Positions 12,361-23,866 of a stretch of 64,000 bases of DNA are shown here, one piece after another. Numbering within the stretch: the stretch's first letter is position 1; every line of letters begins with the position of its first letter. The translations under genes and the position numbers were made by a program. The notes below the pieces were generated by a model that saw nothing but the letters and a program-made list of their open reading frames with translations, did not search any database and was not told where the DNA came from. The DNA comes from Dactylis glomerata (lineage: Eukaryota > Streptophyta > Magnoliopsida > Poales > Poaceae), in contig QXEO01000382.1 in assembly GCA_007115705.1 (NCBI GenBank), positions 248,001-312,000 of the forward strand, read 5' to 3'.

Positions 12361-12471
12361 TAAGCCTAACTAGTGAAAATAAAAACAAGAAACAAAAGAT
12401 ATAATTGTAGAATCTAAAGGAAATAACTTCGAGCACTCACACACGAGGATGTGAGTACCTTTTACCTTACC

Positions 12472-12489
12472 TACCCGGCAACGGTGCTA
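12472..12489 (-). other. Element B primer-binding site (tRNA-Asp type)
   Basis: The plus strand reads TACCCGGCAACGGTGCTA, matching the 3' end of plant tRNA-Asp with a few mismatches. It lies 10 bp inside the 5' LTR, which fixes the minus-strand orientation. Confidence 0.75.
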
Positions 12490-12499
12490 GAAAAGAGCT

Positions 12500-13901
12500 T
12501 GATGTCTACGAACGCTTCTATTCTTGTAGACAATGTTGGGCCTCCAAGTGCAGAGGTTTATAGAACAGCAGCAAGTTTCCCTTAAGTGGATCACCCAAGG
12601 TTTATCGAACTCATGGAGGAAGAGGTCAAAGGTATCCCTCTCAAGCAACCCTGCAATTAAGATACAAGAAGTCTCTTGTGTCCCCAACACACCCAATACA
12701 CTTATCAGATGTATAGGTGCACTAGTTCAGCAAAGAGATAGTGAAATACAAGTAATATGGATGATTATAAGTAGTAAATGCAATCTGAAATAAATATCGC
12801 TGTGAGCAAACATGTAACAAAACTGAATGTAAACGATGTTTCAATGATTAGGAACAAGGCCTAGGGATCATACTTTCACTAGTGGACACTCTCAACAAAG
12901 ATAACATAATTGAACACATAAATATCTATCTTCACTATGCTATTCTAAACTATTCTCCGATGGATAACAAACACTAATCATGTGTAGGGCTATGAAGCAC
13001 TCCTCAAAGTTTGCATTTCCCCAAACTAGATTGTCCCACACTATCACCTTGAGCACACTAGATGGTTCCAACAAACACCAACAATTCATAGAGATATTAG
13101 CCAAAGAGACACACATAATGCGCACACTGTCACCTTCACATCATGGTACAAGGTGTCTCCGGAGATTACAATAATAAAGCACTTGAGTAGCATAATAGAT
13201 GAAGAACAACATCTACCAATTCAACTAGATACAAAGCTCATGATCACATATAGATCACATCATGGGAGAGAGAGATGAACCGCATAGCTATCGATAGAGC
13301 CCTCAGCCCTGGAGGAGAACTACTCCCTCCTCATCATGGGAGACAACAATGTCGATGGAGATGGCGGCGGTGTCAATGAAGATGGCTCCAGGGGAAATTC
13401 CCTGCCCCGGCATGGTGCCAGAACAGAGACTTTTGTCCCCCGAATCTCGTTAGTGGCGGCGGCGGAGCTGCAGACCTTTTCATGGACGGGTGCCGACTGA
13501 TTTAGGGTTTTCACACCGGAGGCTTAATATAGGCAGAGGGGCAATGTCAGAGGGCACCAGGGTGGCCCACACCATAGCCCAGCGCGGCCAGGCGGGCACT
13601 CGTGCCATGGCATGGTGTGGCCAGCCCCTGGCTCCCCTCCGTCTCTGTTTTGGACTCCGTCTCGTGTCGGGGAAAATAGGAGGTTCGGGCCTCGTTTCGT
13701 CCAATTTCGAGAATATTTCTTGTGTAACTTTTCTGATAGAGAAAAACAGCAGAAAACAGGAACTGGCACTATGGCATCTTGTTAATAGGTTAGTTCTAGA
13801 AAATGCATAACAATGCCACAAATTGTAAACAAAACACAAAGCAAATGGTGTAAAAACAAGCATGGAGCATCAAAAGTTATAGATACATTTGAGACGCCTC
13901 A
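12500..13901 (-). repeat. Element B 5' LTR
   Basis: 1402 bp, TG...CA on the minus strand (the 5' terminus has decayed to TGAGGCGTC). It is intact, unlike the partner at 4120-7143. The TATA position (13523-13533) reads GGCTTAATATA on the plus strand, where the partner has GGCTTTATATA, so the promoter of this copy is probably damaged. Confidence 0.88.
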
Positions 13902-13906
13902 ATGAA

Positions 13907-16019
13907 GACTCAACATAAAAGTAAAAGATAGGCCCTTTCGCAGAGGGAAGCAGGGATTTAACATGTGCTAGAGCTTTTCATTTGTAAAACAGAGATAAAA
14001 ATAGTTTTGAGAGGTGGTTGTTCCTGTCAATGAATGGCAATGGGTTATTGTTATCTTCCATACTAAACAAGTTGAGAGCAGTTCCGAGTTCTTGAAAAAT
14101 TGGCATATACATGCTCTTTTATAAAGTTTGGCACTCCTCCCCACTTTTCTATTCACAAACCATGGCTAACCGAATTCTTCGGGTGCCCACCAACATTCAC
14201 ATGGAGGAGTGCCTTTTTTTATTTTTAACTAAGGTTACAATGGTCTGACCAGCTCTCTTGCAAAATTAGTGATGAGCAGATGAAGCATGCAGGTCGAGGG
14301 TTACTTAATTTAATATGGAAAATAACAATCCCGAACACTATCTCCTCATGAGCTAAAAACAGTGTCACAAAATGAGAAGTATTTTGAAGGTTTTGAAAGG
14401 TAGCACATGAAAATTTGCTTGGAATGGTTTGAAATGCCATGCATAGGAATTTTTTGTGGACTCTTTGGAATAACTTTGGTATTTGGGAGTTGGATGCACG
14501 AGTAGAGCTCATGCTCACTACAGGTGAAGGCTAGCAAAAGACTGGGAGCGACCAACTGAGAGAGCAATAACGGCCATAATCATGCATAGCGACAAAACAT
14601 TATTAATCAAAGCATAAAGTGATATTACAAGTCAAAAACTAAATGATCATAGAGGCTTGAGTTTACTGGTTTATAGTCATAACATGGTGTAAGCATGCGC
14701 CAAGTCAATCCAAATAAAGCATCAAAGGAGAATACCACAATATTATGCTTCTATATGATAAAAACAACGCAAGATTCTTTCAATGGCACATTAAGCAATC
14801 TCAATTATTTGAGACAAGTCATGCTACAATAATAACTACTAAGCATATAATCAGAATAATATCTAGCATGACATGCTAAAGTCTAGGCCACAGTCTAAAC
14901 AAGCTTCCTTTTGCACCACTATAAGCATGAAACATTTTACTCTTTTCCAACACCAATCAACCTATTTGAAACAACTCTTAAAGATAAACATCAACAAAGA
15001 CCAGAGGTCTAAATACACATAACTACAAAGAACTAACAAGTTCTGAACAAAAATAAGGGTGAAAAACAAAAGCTAAACGCAGTACTAGTAAAAGAGAACA
15101 CTCACATAACGATAAGAGTGAAAACTAGAGTGTTCTAGGCAATGAAAACAAAGTGTGTCTTCTCCAAAAGAAGTAAGTTGGGGTCCAACCATTTATTACA
15201 GCAAACAAAACAAAAGAAAATTGAAATCAAAAATAAAGACACTCCAAGAAAAACACATAGCATGTGAGGCAATAAAAATATAGTATCTTGAAAGATGACC
15301 TGATATTTTTGTTGATGAAGAAGGGGGTGCCTTGGGCATCCCCAAGCTTTAACGCTTGTACTTCTTGGATATTTCTTGGGGTGACATGGGCATCCCCAAG
15401 CTTGACCTTTTGTTCATCGTTCATCTCATCTCATCATTCTCCTTTCCCTACACTTGAAAACTTCCTTCATACAAAACTTCACACAATTCTCATTAGCAAC
15501 ATTAGTATGCAAGATAGTAGAGATCCACTTTTGGTTCAGTTTTAACTCAAGTAAAACATCTATTAAAACATTATCTACTATCGTAATTACTTCTAAAAGA
15601 TCTTTCAATCAAAAGAACTCAAAAAGAAAGAGATCAAGAGGCAAATGCAAATAGTGGCGGAAATCTGTCAAAATAGAACAATAGGTAAAGATCGATTTTT
15701 TCGAAAATCTTATGTTGCTCAAATCAAAAAGTGAAAAACTAACGAAAGTTAGATAATAACCTGGGGCATGTGCACAAAAAATTACAGATCAAAACGATGA
15801 TCTGGGATTTTTCACAATTTTTAACAGCTAAGCACAAAAATCTGTTTAGGGACAACAACTTCCCCAAATCTTACCTTCTTCCTATTAGAGGCTATTCTTG
15901 GCTCAAAACGAAATGAAAAGGATAAGGAGAGGTTATTACAGTAGTAACAACTTCCAAGACTCAACAAAAGAAAAATTACTGAAAGAAAACATTGGGTTAT
16001 CTCCCAAGAGTGCTTTTCT
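13907..16019 (-). other. Element A 3' internal region, segment right of element B
   Basis: Non-coding in all frames. It shares the same landmarks as 7600-9742: the GGGCATCCCCAAG pair (near 15335-15400), the AAATCTGT-bounded module (15658-15838) and the CTCTTGGGAGATAACCCAAT string near the end of the coding part. Starts immediately after the ATGAA duplication of element B. Confidence 0.75.
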
Positions 16020-17150
16020 TTAACACCTTTCAGCTAGGCGCAAAAAGTAAAAATCAAGTATTTTCAAGTGAAGAAGCATCAAGTTCATAATTTGTTCTAA
16101 TGATAGAATCAAAAGTAGCTTCTTTCTCTTTCTAGGAAATTGTTCCATACCTTTATTGAGTGGGAATTGATATCTAATAGTGCCTTCTTTCATATCAATA
16201 ATAGCACCAACAGTTCTAAGAAAAGGTCTTCTCAAAATAATAGGACAAGAAGCATTGCATTCAATATCCAAAACAAGGAAATCAAGGGGGGAAAGGTTAT
16301 TGTTAACCATAATAAGAACATCATTACTCCTCCCCAAAGGTTTTTTCTTAGTAATATCAGCAGGAGGAACATCCAAATAACAATTTTCTAAAGGTGGTAA
16401 ACCAAGCATATCATAAATTTTTCTAGGCATACCAGAAATACTGGCACCAAGGTCACATAAAGCATTACAATCAAAATCATTCACTTTCATCTTAATGATG
16501 GGCTCCCAACCATCTTCTAACTTTCTAGGAATAGAAACTTTTTGTTTCAACTTATCCTCTCTAATTTGCATGAGAGCATTTGTAATATGCTTTCTAAAAG
16601 CCCTATTCATAGCACTAGCATTAGGACTTCTAGCAAGCTTTTGTAAGAACATAATTACTTTAGAGATATTGCAACCATCAAGATCAAAATCATTGCTATC
16701 AAAGGTAGTAGGACCATTGTCTCCCATACTCTGAAAAATTCTAGCACTTTTATTAGAAAAAGTTTCAGTAGTTTTAGGCAATTTTGCGCAAGGAGTAGGG
16801 ACTTTTTCTACACCAATTACTCTACCATTAAAAGTAGGAGGTTTGCTAGCATTTGAAACAACGTCACTAGTGGTGGTAATAGTACAAACTTTAGTCATAT
16901 TTCTAGCAATCTCATCTTCTCTTTCCCACCTAGCAGGCAATTCTGCTAACATCCTAACATTGTCATCAATTCTAACTTGAATGGCATTAGTGGCAGCAAA
17001 GGGATCAGGTTTAGCAGCCATTCTATTAATCAAGGAGGATTGCGCTTCAAACAATGATGAATTATAGGTTTCGGCATTTGAAATTTTAACTTGCAACCCA
17101 GGAATGTCCCTATTTAAATTCTCAAGTTGATGACTAATATTCTTCAACAA
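16020..17150 (-). pseudogene. Element A gag C-terminus and aspartic protease
   Basis: A 376-codon minus-strand frame. The N-terminal third is the gag tail (MAELP-like helix ending ARWEREDEIAR, then KVCTITTTSDVV). The middle has NASAMNRAFRKHI and KVSIPRKLEDGWEP. The retropepsin follows: NALCDLGASISGMP (active-site loop, DLG in place of DTG, which I recall as normal for Athila-type elements), and a CPIILRRPFLRTVGAIIDM stretch corresponding to the second protease loop. After FPRKRKK the frame runs into non-coding sequence; RT is absent. Function would be cleavage of Gag in the virus-like particle. Confidence 0.75.
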
Positions 17151-18169
17151 AGCAGATTGTTCCTGTATGGTTTTGGTGAATAACTTATTCTGCTCATACT
17201 ACATTTGCATAAAGTTCTTAGTAGCCCTTCTTCACTAGACATTCTAGATCTACCATAATAACCATTATCACTATTAGAAGGATATGGCATATAATTGTTG
17301 CTACCAACATTATTCCTATAAGCATTGTTGTTGAAATTATTATTTCTAATGAAGTTCACATCAACATGCTCTTCTTGAGCAACCAAAGAGGCTAAAGGAA
17401 CATTATTTGGATCAATATGACCTTTACCATTGACAAGCACATACATAATTGTATCAATCTTATCACTCAAGGAGGAGGTTTCTTCAATAGAATTTACCTT
17501 CTTACCTTGTGGAGCTCTCTCGGTGTGCCATTCAGAATAATTTATCATCATATTATCAAGGAGCTTTGTTGCGGCGCCCAAGGTGATGGACATAAAGGTA
17601 CCTCCAGCTGCTGAATCTAGAAGGTTTCTTGAAGAAAATTTAGTCCTGCATAAAAGGTTTGGATGATCATCCAAGTAGTCAGTCCATGAGTGGGACAATT
17701 CTTTATCAAAGATTTCATTCTATCCCAAGCTTGAACAACATGTTCGTTATCAAATTGTTTAAACTTCATTATGTCACTTCTCAAGGATATAATCTTAGCA
17801 GGAGGATAATATTTTCCAATAAAAGCATCTTTGCATTTAACCCAAGAATCAATACTATTTCTAGGCAAAGATAGCAACCAATCTTTAGCTCTTCCTATCA
17901 AAAAGAAAGGAAACAATTTAAGCTTAATAATATCTCCATCTACATCCTTATATTTTGTATCTCACATAGCTCAACAAATTATTGAGGTGAGCAGCAACAT
18001 CATCAGTACTAACACCAGAAAATTGCTCTTTCATAACAAGATTTAACAAAGCAGGCTTAATTTCATAGAAAGTTGCTTCATGAGCAGGTGGCACAATAGG
18101 TGTGCAAATAAAATCATTGTTGTTTGTGCTAGTAAAGTCACACAACTTAGTGTTCTCAGGAGTATTCAT
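17144..18169 (-). pseudogene. gag: Element A gag (broken)
   Basis: Starts at MNTPENTKLCDF, about 170 bp downstream of the primer site. It contains FYEIKPALLNLVMKEQFSG, then, after a frameshift near 17930, GRAKDWLLSLPRNSIDSW, AFIGKYYPPAKII, FDNEHVVQAWDRMKSL and FYAGLNF. A second frameshift near 17650 leads to a stretch with SAAGGTFMSITLGAATK, HTERAPQGKK and VDVNFIRNNNFNNNAYRNN. The order and wording match the gag of element D almost block for block, so both belong to one Athila-type family. At least two frameshifts and several stops inactivate it. Confidence 0.75.
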
Positions 18170-18337
18170 TTTAGCAAGATAAAAATAGACCAACAAAAAT
18201 AACAGCTATAAGAGGAACTATTTTTTTTTGTATTTTTGATATAAAGAAGTAAACAAGATAAAGTAAATAAACTAAGCAAAACAATAACAAAGTAAAATAT
18301 TGGAAGTGAGAGACTCCCCTTGCAGAAATCCTCTTTC

Positions 18338-18355
18338 TCCCCAGCAATGCCGCTA
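18338..18355 (-). other. Element A primer-binding site (tRNA-Asp type)
   Basis: Plus strand TCCCCAGCAATGCCGCTA, four differences from the tRNA-Asp 3' end; 11 bp inside the 5' LTR. Confidence 0.7.
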
Positions 18356-18366
18356 GAAAATAGTCT

Positions 18367-19575
18367 TGATGTCTCAAAGGACCAGTTGGCAAACCCTAAG
18401 AGGAAGGTATGATGAGCACAACGGCAAGTTTTCCCTCAGTATGAAACCAAGGTTTAATCGACCAGTAGGAGAAAGAAATCACTTATGAATGTTGTTGCTA
18501 GTTGACTTTGGCAACGGCACCAAAAAACAATATGATGCGTGGTTGACGTGGGAGCCTCGACGCCAGCAGCAATGTGGAACTTGCACATAACACAACCAAA
18601 CTACTTTGCCCCAACTTGCAGTGAGGTTGTCAATCTTACTGGTTTGCTGAAAACAAAGGATTAGACGTATAATATGGAAAGAGATGTTTGTTTGTGGTAA
18701 AGAAAAATAATGCTTGCGGAAAGTAAACAGTGCTTGCAGTTGATGGTAATATAAATGTAAAAGAATGGACTGGGGTCCACAGTTCACTAGAGGTGTCTCT
18801 CCATAAAGATATAACATGTTGGGTAAACAAATTATAGTTGGGCAATTGAAAAAATAAAGAATGCATAACAATGCATGTACATGTCATGAAGATCACTATG
18901 AGATTCATTTGGGCATTACAACATAATACATAGACCATAATCCAACTGCATCTATGACTAATAATCCACCCTCGGGATATCATCCGAACAACCATTGGGT
19001 ATTAAGTTTCAAGCAATAGATTATTGCTTTAAGCAAAGTGTGTTAAGTAAACAATACAATTGTCCTTGAACAAAAGATTGTTGTTTTCTCCCTAGTAGCA
19101 ACAACACATCTACAACCTTAGAAGTTATTGTCACTCTCCCAGATTACTAGAGGCATGAACCCACTATCGAGCAAAAATATTCCCTCTTAGAGTTACAAGC
19201 ATCTACTTGGCCAAAGCATCTACTAGCAACGGAGAACATGCAAGATCACAAATAACATAGACATGATAAATCAATAATCAACTTGACATAGTACTCAATA
19301 TTCATCGGATCCCAACAAACACAACATGTAGAATTACATAAAGATGATCTTGATCATGATAGATAGCTCAAAAGATCTAAACATGAGGCGCATGGAGGAG
19401 ATGACAACCATCTAGCTACTGTTATGGACCCATAGTCCAGGAATGAACTACTCACGCATCACTCCGGAGGCAGGCATGGTGATGAAGAAGGCCTCTGGTG
19501 ATGATTCCCCTCTCCGGCAGGGTGCCGGGAAGAGCTTCTGGGCCCTTCCGAACTAGGGTCGATGACGACAATGGC
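18367..19575 (-). repeat. Element A 5' LTR, truncated
   Basis: It begins TGATGTCTCAAAGGACCAG like the partner at 2003 and follows it to the sequence GATGACGACAATGGC, then stops where the plus-strand LTR of element D begins. About 430 bp at the U3 end are missing, including the TATA region. Confidence 0.85.
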
Positions 19576-21174
19576 TGATACGTCTCAAATGTATCTATAA
19601 TTTTTGATGATCCATGCTTGTTTATACACTATTTGCTTTGTGTTTTCTTACACTTCGTGGCATTTTTATGCATTTTCCAGAACTAACCTATTAACGAGAT
19701 GCCACAGTGTCAGTTCCCTATTTTCTGCTATTTTTGTGTTTCAGAAAAGTTAGGAAATATTCTCGGAATTGGACAAAACAAAAGTTGAAGTCCCTAATTA
19801 CCTGACACGAAGATGAAGTCCAAAGATGAGACGGAGGGGAGCCAGGGGCTCGCCACACCCTAGGGTGGCGCAGCCAGCACCTGGCCCATGCCACCAGGGG
19901 GTGAGCCTCCCTGGCCCACCTCCTGACACTGTCCCTTCGCCTATATAATCCCCTCGATGGGAAAAACCTAAGGGATAGATCTCTTTTCCACGAAACATAC
20001 AGCAAGCCACCGCCATCGTGAGATTGGGAGGATCTAAGAGCTCTTCCTGGCACCCTGCCGGAGGCCTTCTACAACACATGGTTGCCTCCGGAGTGATGTG
20101 TGAGTAGTCTACCTTGGACTACAGGTCCATAGTAGTAGCTAGATGGTTGTCTTCTCCACCATGTGCTTCATGTTTAGATCTTGAGAGCTGTCCTACATGA
20201 TCAAGATCATCTTTATGTAATCATACATGTTGTGTTTGTTGGGATCCGATGCGTATTGGTAATATGTTAAGTTGATGTGCTGAATATTATATCTTATGTT
20301 ATCTCTATGTTGTTTATGATCTTGCATGCTTTCTGTTGCTAGTAGCTATCTTGGCCGAGTAGATGCTAGTGACTCCAAGAGGGAGTATTTATGCTCGATA
20401 GTTGGGTTCATGCCTCTAGTAATCTGGGGGAGTGACAGAAACCTCTAAGGTTGTAGATGTGCTATTGCCACTTGGGAGAAAACAAAATTCTTGTGTCCAA
20501 GGACATTTGCTTTGTTTACATTACACACTTTGCTTCATGCGATTATCTGTTGTTCGCAACTTAATACTCAAGGGGTTCCCGGATGACTTCCCGCGAGTGG
20601 ATTTTTAGTCATAGATGCAGTTGGATGGCGGTCTATGTATTTTGTCGTAATGTCCAGAGTGAATCTCATAGTGATCCTCATGACATATGTACGTTATCTT
20701 TACTCTATCAATTGCCCAACTGTAATTTGTTTACCCAGCATGTTGTTATTTATCTTATGGAGAGAGACCGCTAGTGAACTGTGGACCCCGGTCCAATTTC
20801 CTTTACATTGCTATAACATTTTACTTTTACTCGCATTGTTTACTTTCTTGCATACTATTACCTTTTACCACTCGATACGCTCAATCCTTTGTTTACAGAA
20901 AACCGGTGAGATTGACAACCTCATCGTAAGTTGAGAGCAAAGTTCTTGGTTGTGTTGTGCAGGTTTCATGTTGCTGCTAGGTGAAGACGCACCAACAATA
21001 TTTCTGGCGCCATTGTCTGGAGTGTCATGAGGCTAGCAAGCATCACCTTCTGAAGTTTGGCTTTCTCCTACTGGTTCGATAAACCTTGGTTTCACAACTG
21101 AGGGAAGACTTGCTGCTGTGCTCATCATACCTTCCTCTTGTGGTTCCCAATGGGCTATTAATTACAAGCCATCA
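19576..21174 (+). repeat. Element D 5' LTR
   Basis: 1599 bp, TGATACGTCTC...CAAGCCATCA. It contains a TATA motif TATATAA at 19942-19948. The first several hundred bases match the U3 side of the LTRs of elements A, B and J. Confidence 0.85.
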
Positions 21175-21185
21175 AGCATTTTTTC

Positions 21186-21203
21186 TGGCGCCGTTGCCGG
21201 GGA
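21186..21203 (+). other. Element D primer-binding site (tRNA-Asp)
   Basis: TGGCGCCGTTGCCGGGGA is a perfect complement of the 3' end of plant tRNA-Asp (from memory of that tRNA). It is the best-preserved primer site of this group in the window. Confidence 0.85.
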
Positions 21204-21363
21204 GGAAGAAGACTTCTGCAAGGGGAGTCTCGCATGCACAATCTTTTACTTTGTTTTTGTTTTGATTTACTTTATTTTTGCTTGCATCATTTTATAAAAA
21301 ATACAAAAAAATTAGTTCCTTTATAGTTGTTACTTTTACTTGCTTGCTTTTAGTTTTGCTAGA

Positions 21364-22640
21364 ATGGGTAATCCTGAGAACACCAAGTTGTGTGATTTTA
21401 CTAGCACCAAAAACAATGATTTTATCTGCACTCCTATTGCGCCACCTGCTCTTGAGGCAAATTTTTATGAGATCAAACCTGCTTTATTGAATCTTGTTAT
21501 GAAAGAGCAATTTTCTGGTGATGTAGATGGTAATACTATTAAGCTTAAGTTGTTTCCTTTCTCTTTAAGAGGAAGAGCTAAGGATTGGTTGCTATCTTTG
21601 CCTAGAAATAGTATTGATTCTTGGGATAAGTGCAAGGATGCTTTTATTGGAAAATACTATCCTCCTGCTAAGATTATAGCTTTGCATAGTGATATTATGA
21701 AGTTTAGATAGTTTGATAATGAACATGTTGCTCAGTCTTGGGAAAGAATGAAATCTATGATAAAGAATTGTCCCACTTATGGACTGACTACTTGGATGAT
21801 TGTCCAAACTTTTTATGCAGGACTGAATTTTTCTTCAAGGAACCTATTGGATTCAGCTGCTGGAGGCACTTTTATGTCCCTTACCTTGGGCACTGCAACA
21901 AAGATTCTCGACAACATGATGGTAAATTATTCTGAATGGCACACCGAGAGAGCTCCACAAGGTAAGAAGGTAAATTCTGTTGAGGAAACCTCTTCCTTGA
22001 GTGATAAGATTGATGCTATTATGCTTATACTTTCTAATGATAGATCTCATGTTGATCCTAATAATGTTCCTTTGGCCTCTTTGGTTGCTCAAGAAGAGCA
22101 TGTTGATGTAAACTTCATTAGAAACAATAATTTCAACAACAGTGCTTATAGGAACAATTTTGCTAGCAACAATTATAGGCCGTATCCTTCTACCAATGGT
22201 AATGGTTATGGTAACTCTTATGGTAATTTCTCCAACAACACTAGGGGTGCGCCCTCTAAGCTTGAATTCATGCTCAAGGACTTCATCGGTAGGCAAACTG
22301 CTTTTAACAAGCCTGTTGAGAAAAAGTTGGGTAAAATTGATATTCTTGCTTCTAAAGTTGATAGCCTTGCTCTTGATGTTGAACTTCTGAAACTAAAAGT
22401 GTTGCCTAATGATGTGAAAGAAAGCAATTTTTTTGCCGCTACTAATGCTATCCAGGTTAAAATTGATGAAAATGTTAGGATGTTAGCAGAATTGCATGCC
22501 AGGTGGGAAAAAGAAGATGAGATGGCTAGAAAGATGAAGGTATGTACTATTACTACCTCTAATGATGTAGCTCCAAATACTAGCAATCCTCTTACTTTGA
22601 TTGGTGTCGAGAAAACTCCTACTCCTTGTGTGAAAAAGTG
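21364..22640 (+). pseudogene. gag: Element D gag, one in-frame stop
   Basis: Starts MGNPENTKLCDF. It contains FYEIKPALLNLVMKEQFSG, FSLRGRAKDWLLSLP, AFIGKYYPPAKII, then a TAG at 21709-21711 where element A has a Gln codon, and continues in the same frame: SAAGGTFMSLTLGTATK, HTERAPQGKK, a Asn/Tyr/Gly-rich spacer, and an end near GVEKTPTPC. About 25 residues present in element A between EQFSG and DVDG are absent here. The last 20-odd codons of the open frame (to 22689) belong to the junction with the LTR fragment and are not gag. Capsid-type structural protein of the virus-like particle, inactive by the stop and the truncation. Confidence 0.8.
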
Positions 22641-22680
22641 CGAAAAAGCCCAAAACTGGCATGCAATTCTGCTAGTATTT

Positions 22681-23785
22681 GGAATGTAAACAGTGTTCAA
22701 TGCTTGGAAACAAGGCCTAGGGATCATACTTTCACTAGTGGTCACTCTCAACAAAGATAACATAATTGAACACATAAATACTAACTTCACTATGCCACTC
22801 TAAACTATTCTCCAATGGATAACGAACACTAATCATGCGTAGGGCTACGAAGCACTCCTCAAAGTTCGCATTTCCCAAAACTAGATTGCCCCACACTGTC
22901 ACCTTGAGCACACTAGATGGTTCCAACAAACACCAACAATCATAGAGACACTAGCCAAAGATACACACATAATGCACACACTGTCACCTTCACATCATGG
23001 TACAAAGTATCTCCAGAGATTACAATAACAAAGCACGGGAGTAGCATAAAATCTGAAGTATAGCATCTACCAATTCAACTAGATACAAAGCTCATGATCA
23101 CATATAGATCACATCATGGGAGAGAGATGAACCACATAGCTACCGGTAGAGCCCTCAGCCCCTGGGGAGAACTACTCCCTCCTCATCATGGGAGATAGCA
23201 ACGTTGGTGGAGATGGCGGTGAAGTCGATGGAGACGACGGTGGAGGCGACGACATCGATGGATATGGCTCTGAGGGCACTTCCCTGTCCCAGCAGGGTGC
23301 CGGAACAGAGACTTCTGTCCCCCGAAATTCATCGATGGTGGTGGCAGAGCTGCGGGACTTCTTCTAGAAAATTGCCGATCGATTTAGGGTTTTCCATCGC
23401 GAGGCTTTATATAGGCAGAGAGGCGGCATTAGAGGGCGACCAGGGGGCCCACACCATAGGGTGTCGCACCCCAGGGGTCACCCGCACCGCCCTAGGGTGT
23501 CGCCGACCCCTGGCCCCCCTCCGGCTCTCATTCGGTCTTTGTCTTTCGTCCGGGAAAAATAGGAGGTTCGGCTTTTGTTTCGTCCAATTCTGAGAATATT
23601 TCTTGTGTAGCTTTTCTGAAACATGAAAACAGCAGAAAACAGGGAACTGGCACTGTTGGCATCTCGTCAATAGGTTAATTCCAGAAAACGCATAAAAACG
23701 CCACGAAGTGTAACAAAACACAAAGCAAATGGTGCATAAGCATGCATGGAGCATAAAAAATTATAGATACGTTTGAGATGTATTA
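22681..23785 (-). repeat. Element E: B-type LTR fragment
   Basis: From AATGTAAACAGTGTTCAATG it follows the element B LTR (compare 12824-13901) to the LTR 5' terminus (on the plus strand GAGATGTATTA, terminal TG decayed). A TATA motif lies at 23403-23413. The U5 side and any internal region are missing. It is the right-hand boundary of the nested block against the DNA transposon-like piece. Confidence 0.8.
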
Positions 23786-23866
23786 GACACTGGGAGGAAG
23801 AGGGAATGCTGGGCGACAGGGAGAAGTGACTAGGGCTTTTAATGGTGGAAGGAGATGCTCCACCGG
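23786..23866. mobile_element. Possible second piece of the DNA transposon remnant
   Basis: About 80 bp between two LTRs, ending GGTGGAAGGAGATGCTC-CACCGG. The string GGTGGA..GATGCTC is close to the inverted complement of the GAGCATCTCCACC terminus at 1263, with a 4-bp insertion. No target duplication with the left side is evident. Confidence 0.3.

Larger units (their letters stand above)
4120..13901 (-). mobile_element. Element B: full-length Athila-type element inside element A
   Basis: The minus-strand element has 5' LTR 12500-13901 and 3' LTR 4120-7143 (interrupted by solo LTR C). The flanks carry a perfect 5-bp target duplication ATGAA at 4115-4119 and 13902-13906. The interior (7144-12499) holds a primer site, a gag-like ORF series and non-coding 3' sequence. 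I find no protease, RT, RNase H or integrase, so it is non-autonomous. Without B and its duplication the interior of element A reads through continuously. Confidence 0.9.
2003..19575 (-). mobile_element. Element A: Athila-type Ty3/gypsy LTR retrotransposon, gag-protease only
   Basis: Reading on the minus strand, the 5' LTR is at the right (18367-19575, truncated), followed by a tRNA-Asp-type primer site at 18338-18355, gag and protease (18169 down to 16020), a long non-coding 3' region (16019 down to 13907, then 4119 down to 3637) and the complete 3' LTR (3636 down to 2003). Element B is inserted at 4119/13907. There is no reverse transcriptase, RNase H or integrase, so A is non-autonomous. 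The right end is cut exactly where the LTR of element D begins, so its target duplication cannot be read; the left flank is CACGC. Confidence 0.85.
19576..22680 (+). mobile_element. Element D: plus-strand Athila-type element, 3' truncated
   Basis: A 5' LTR (19576-21174), primer-binding site (21186-21203) and gag (21364 to about 22640) are present. The sequence then changes into a minus-strand B-type LTR fragment. The LTR is of the same family as element A, in opposite orientation. Protease and the 3' LTR are missing. The left boundary is the exact LTR terminus, as expected for insertion into the LTR of element A; the 5 bp before it are ATGGC, but no matching right flank survives. Confidence 0.8.
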
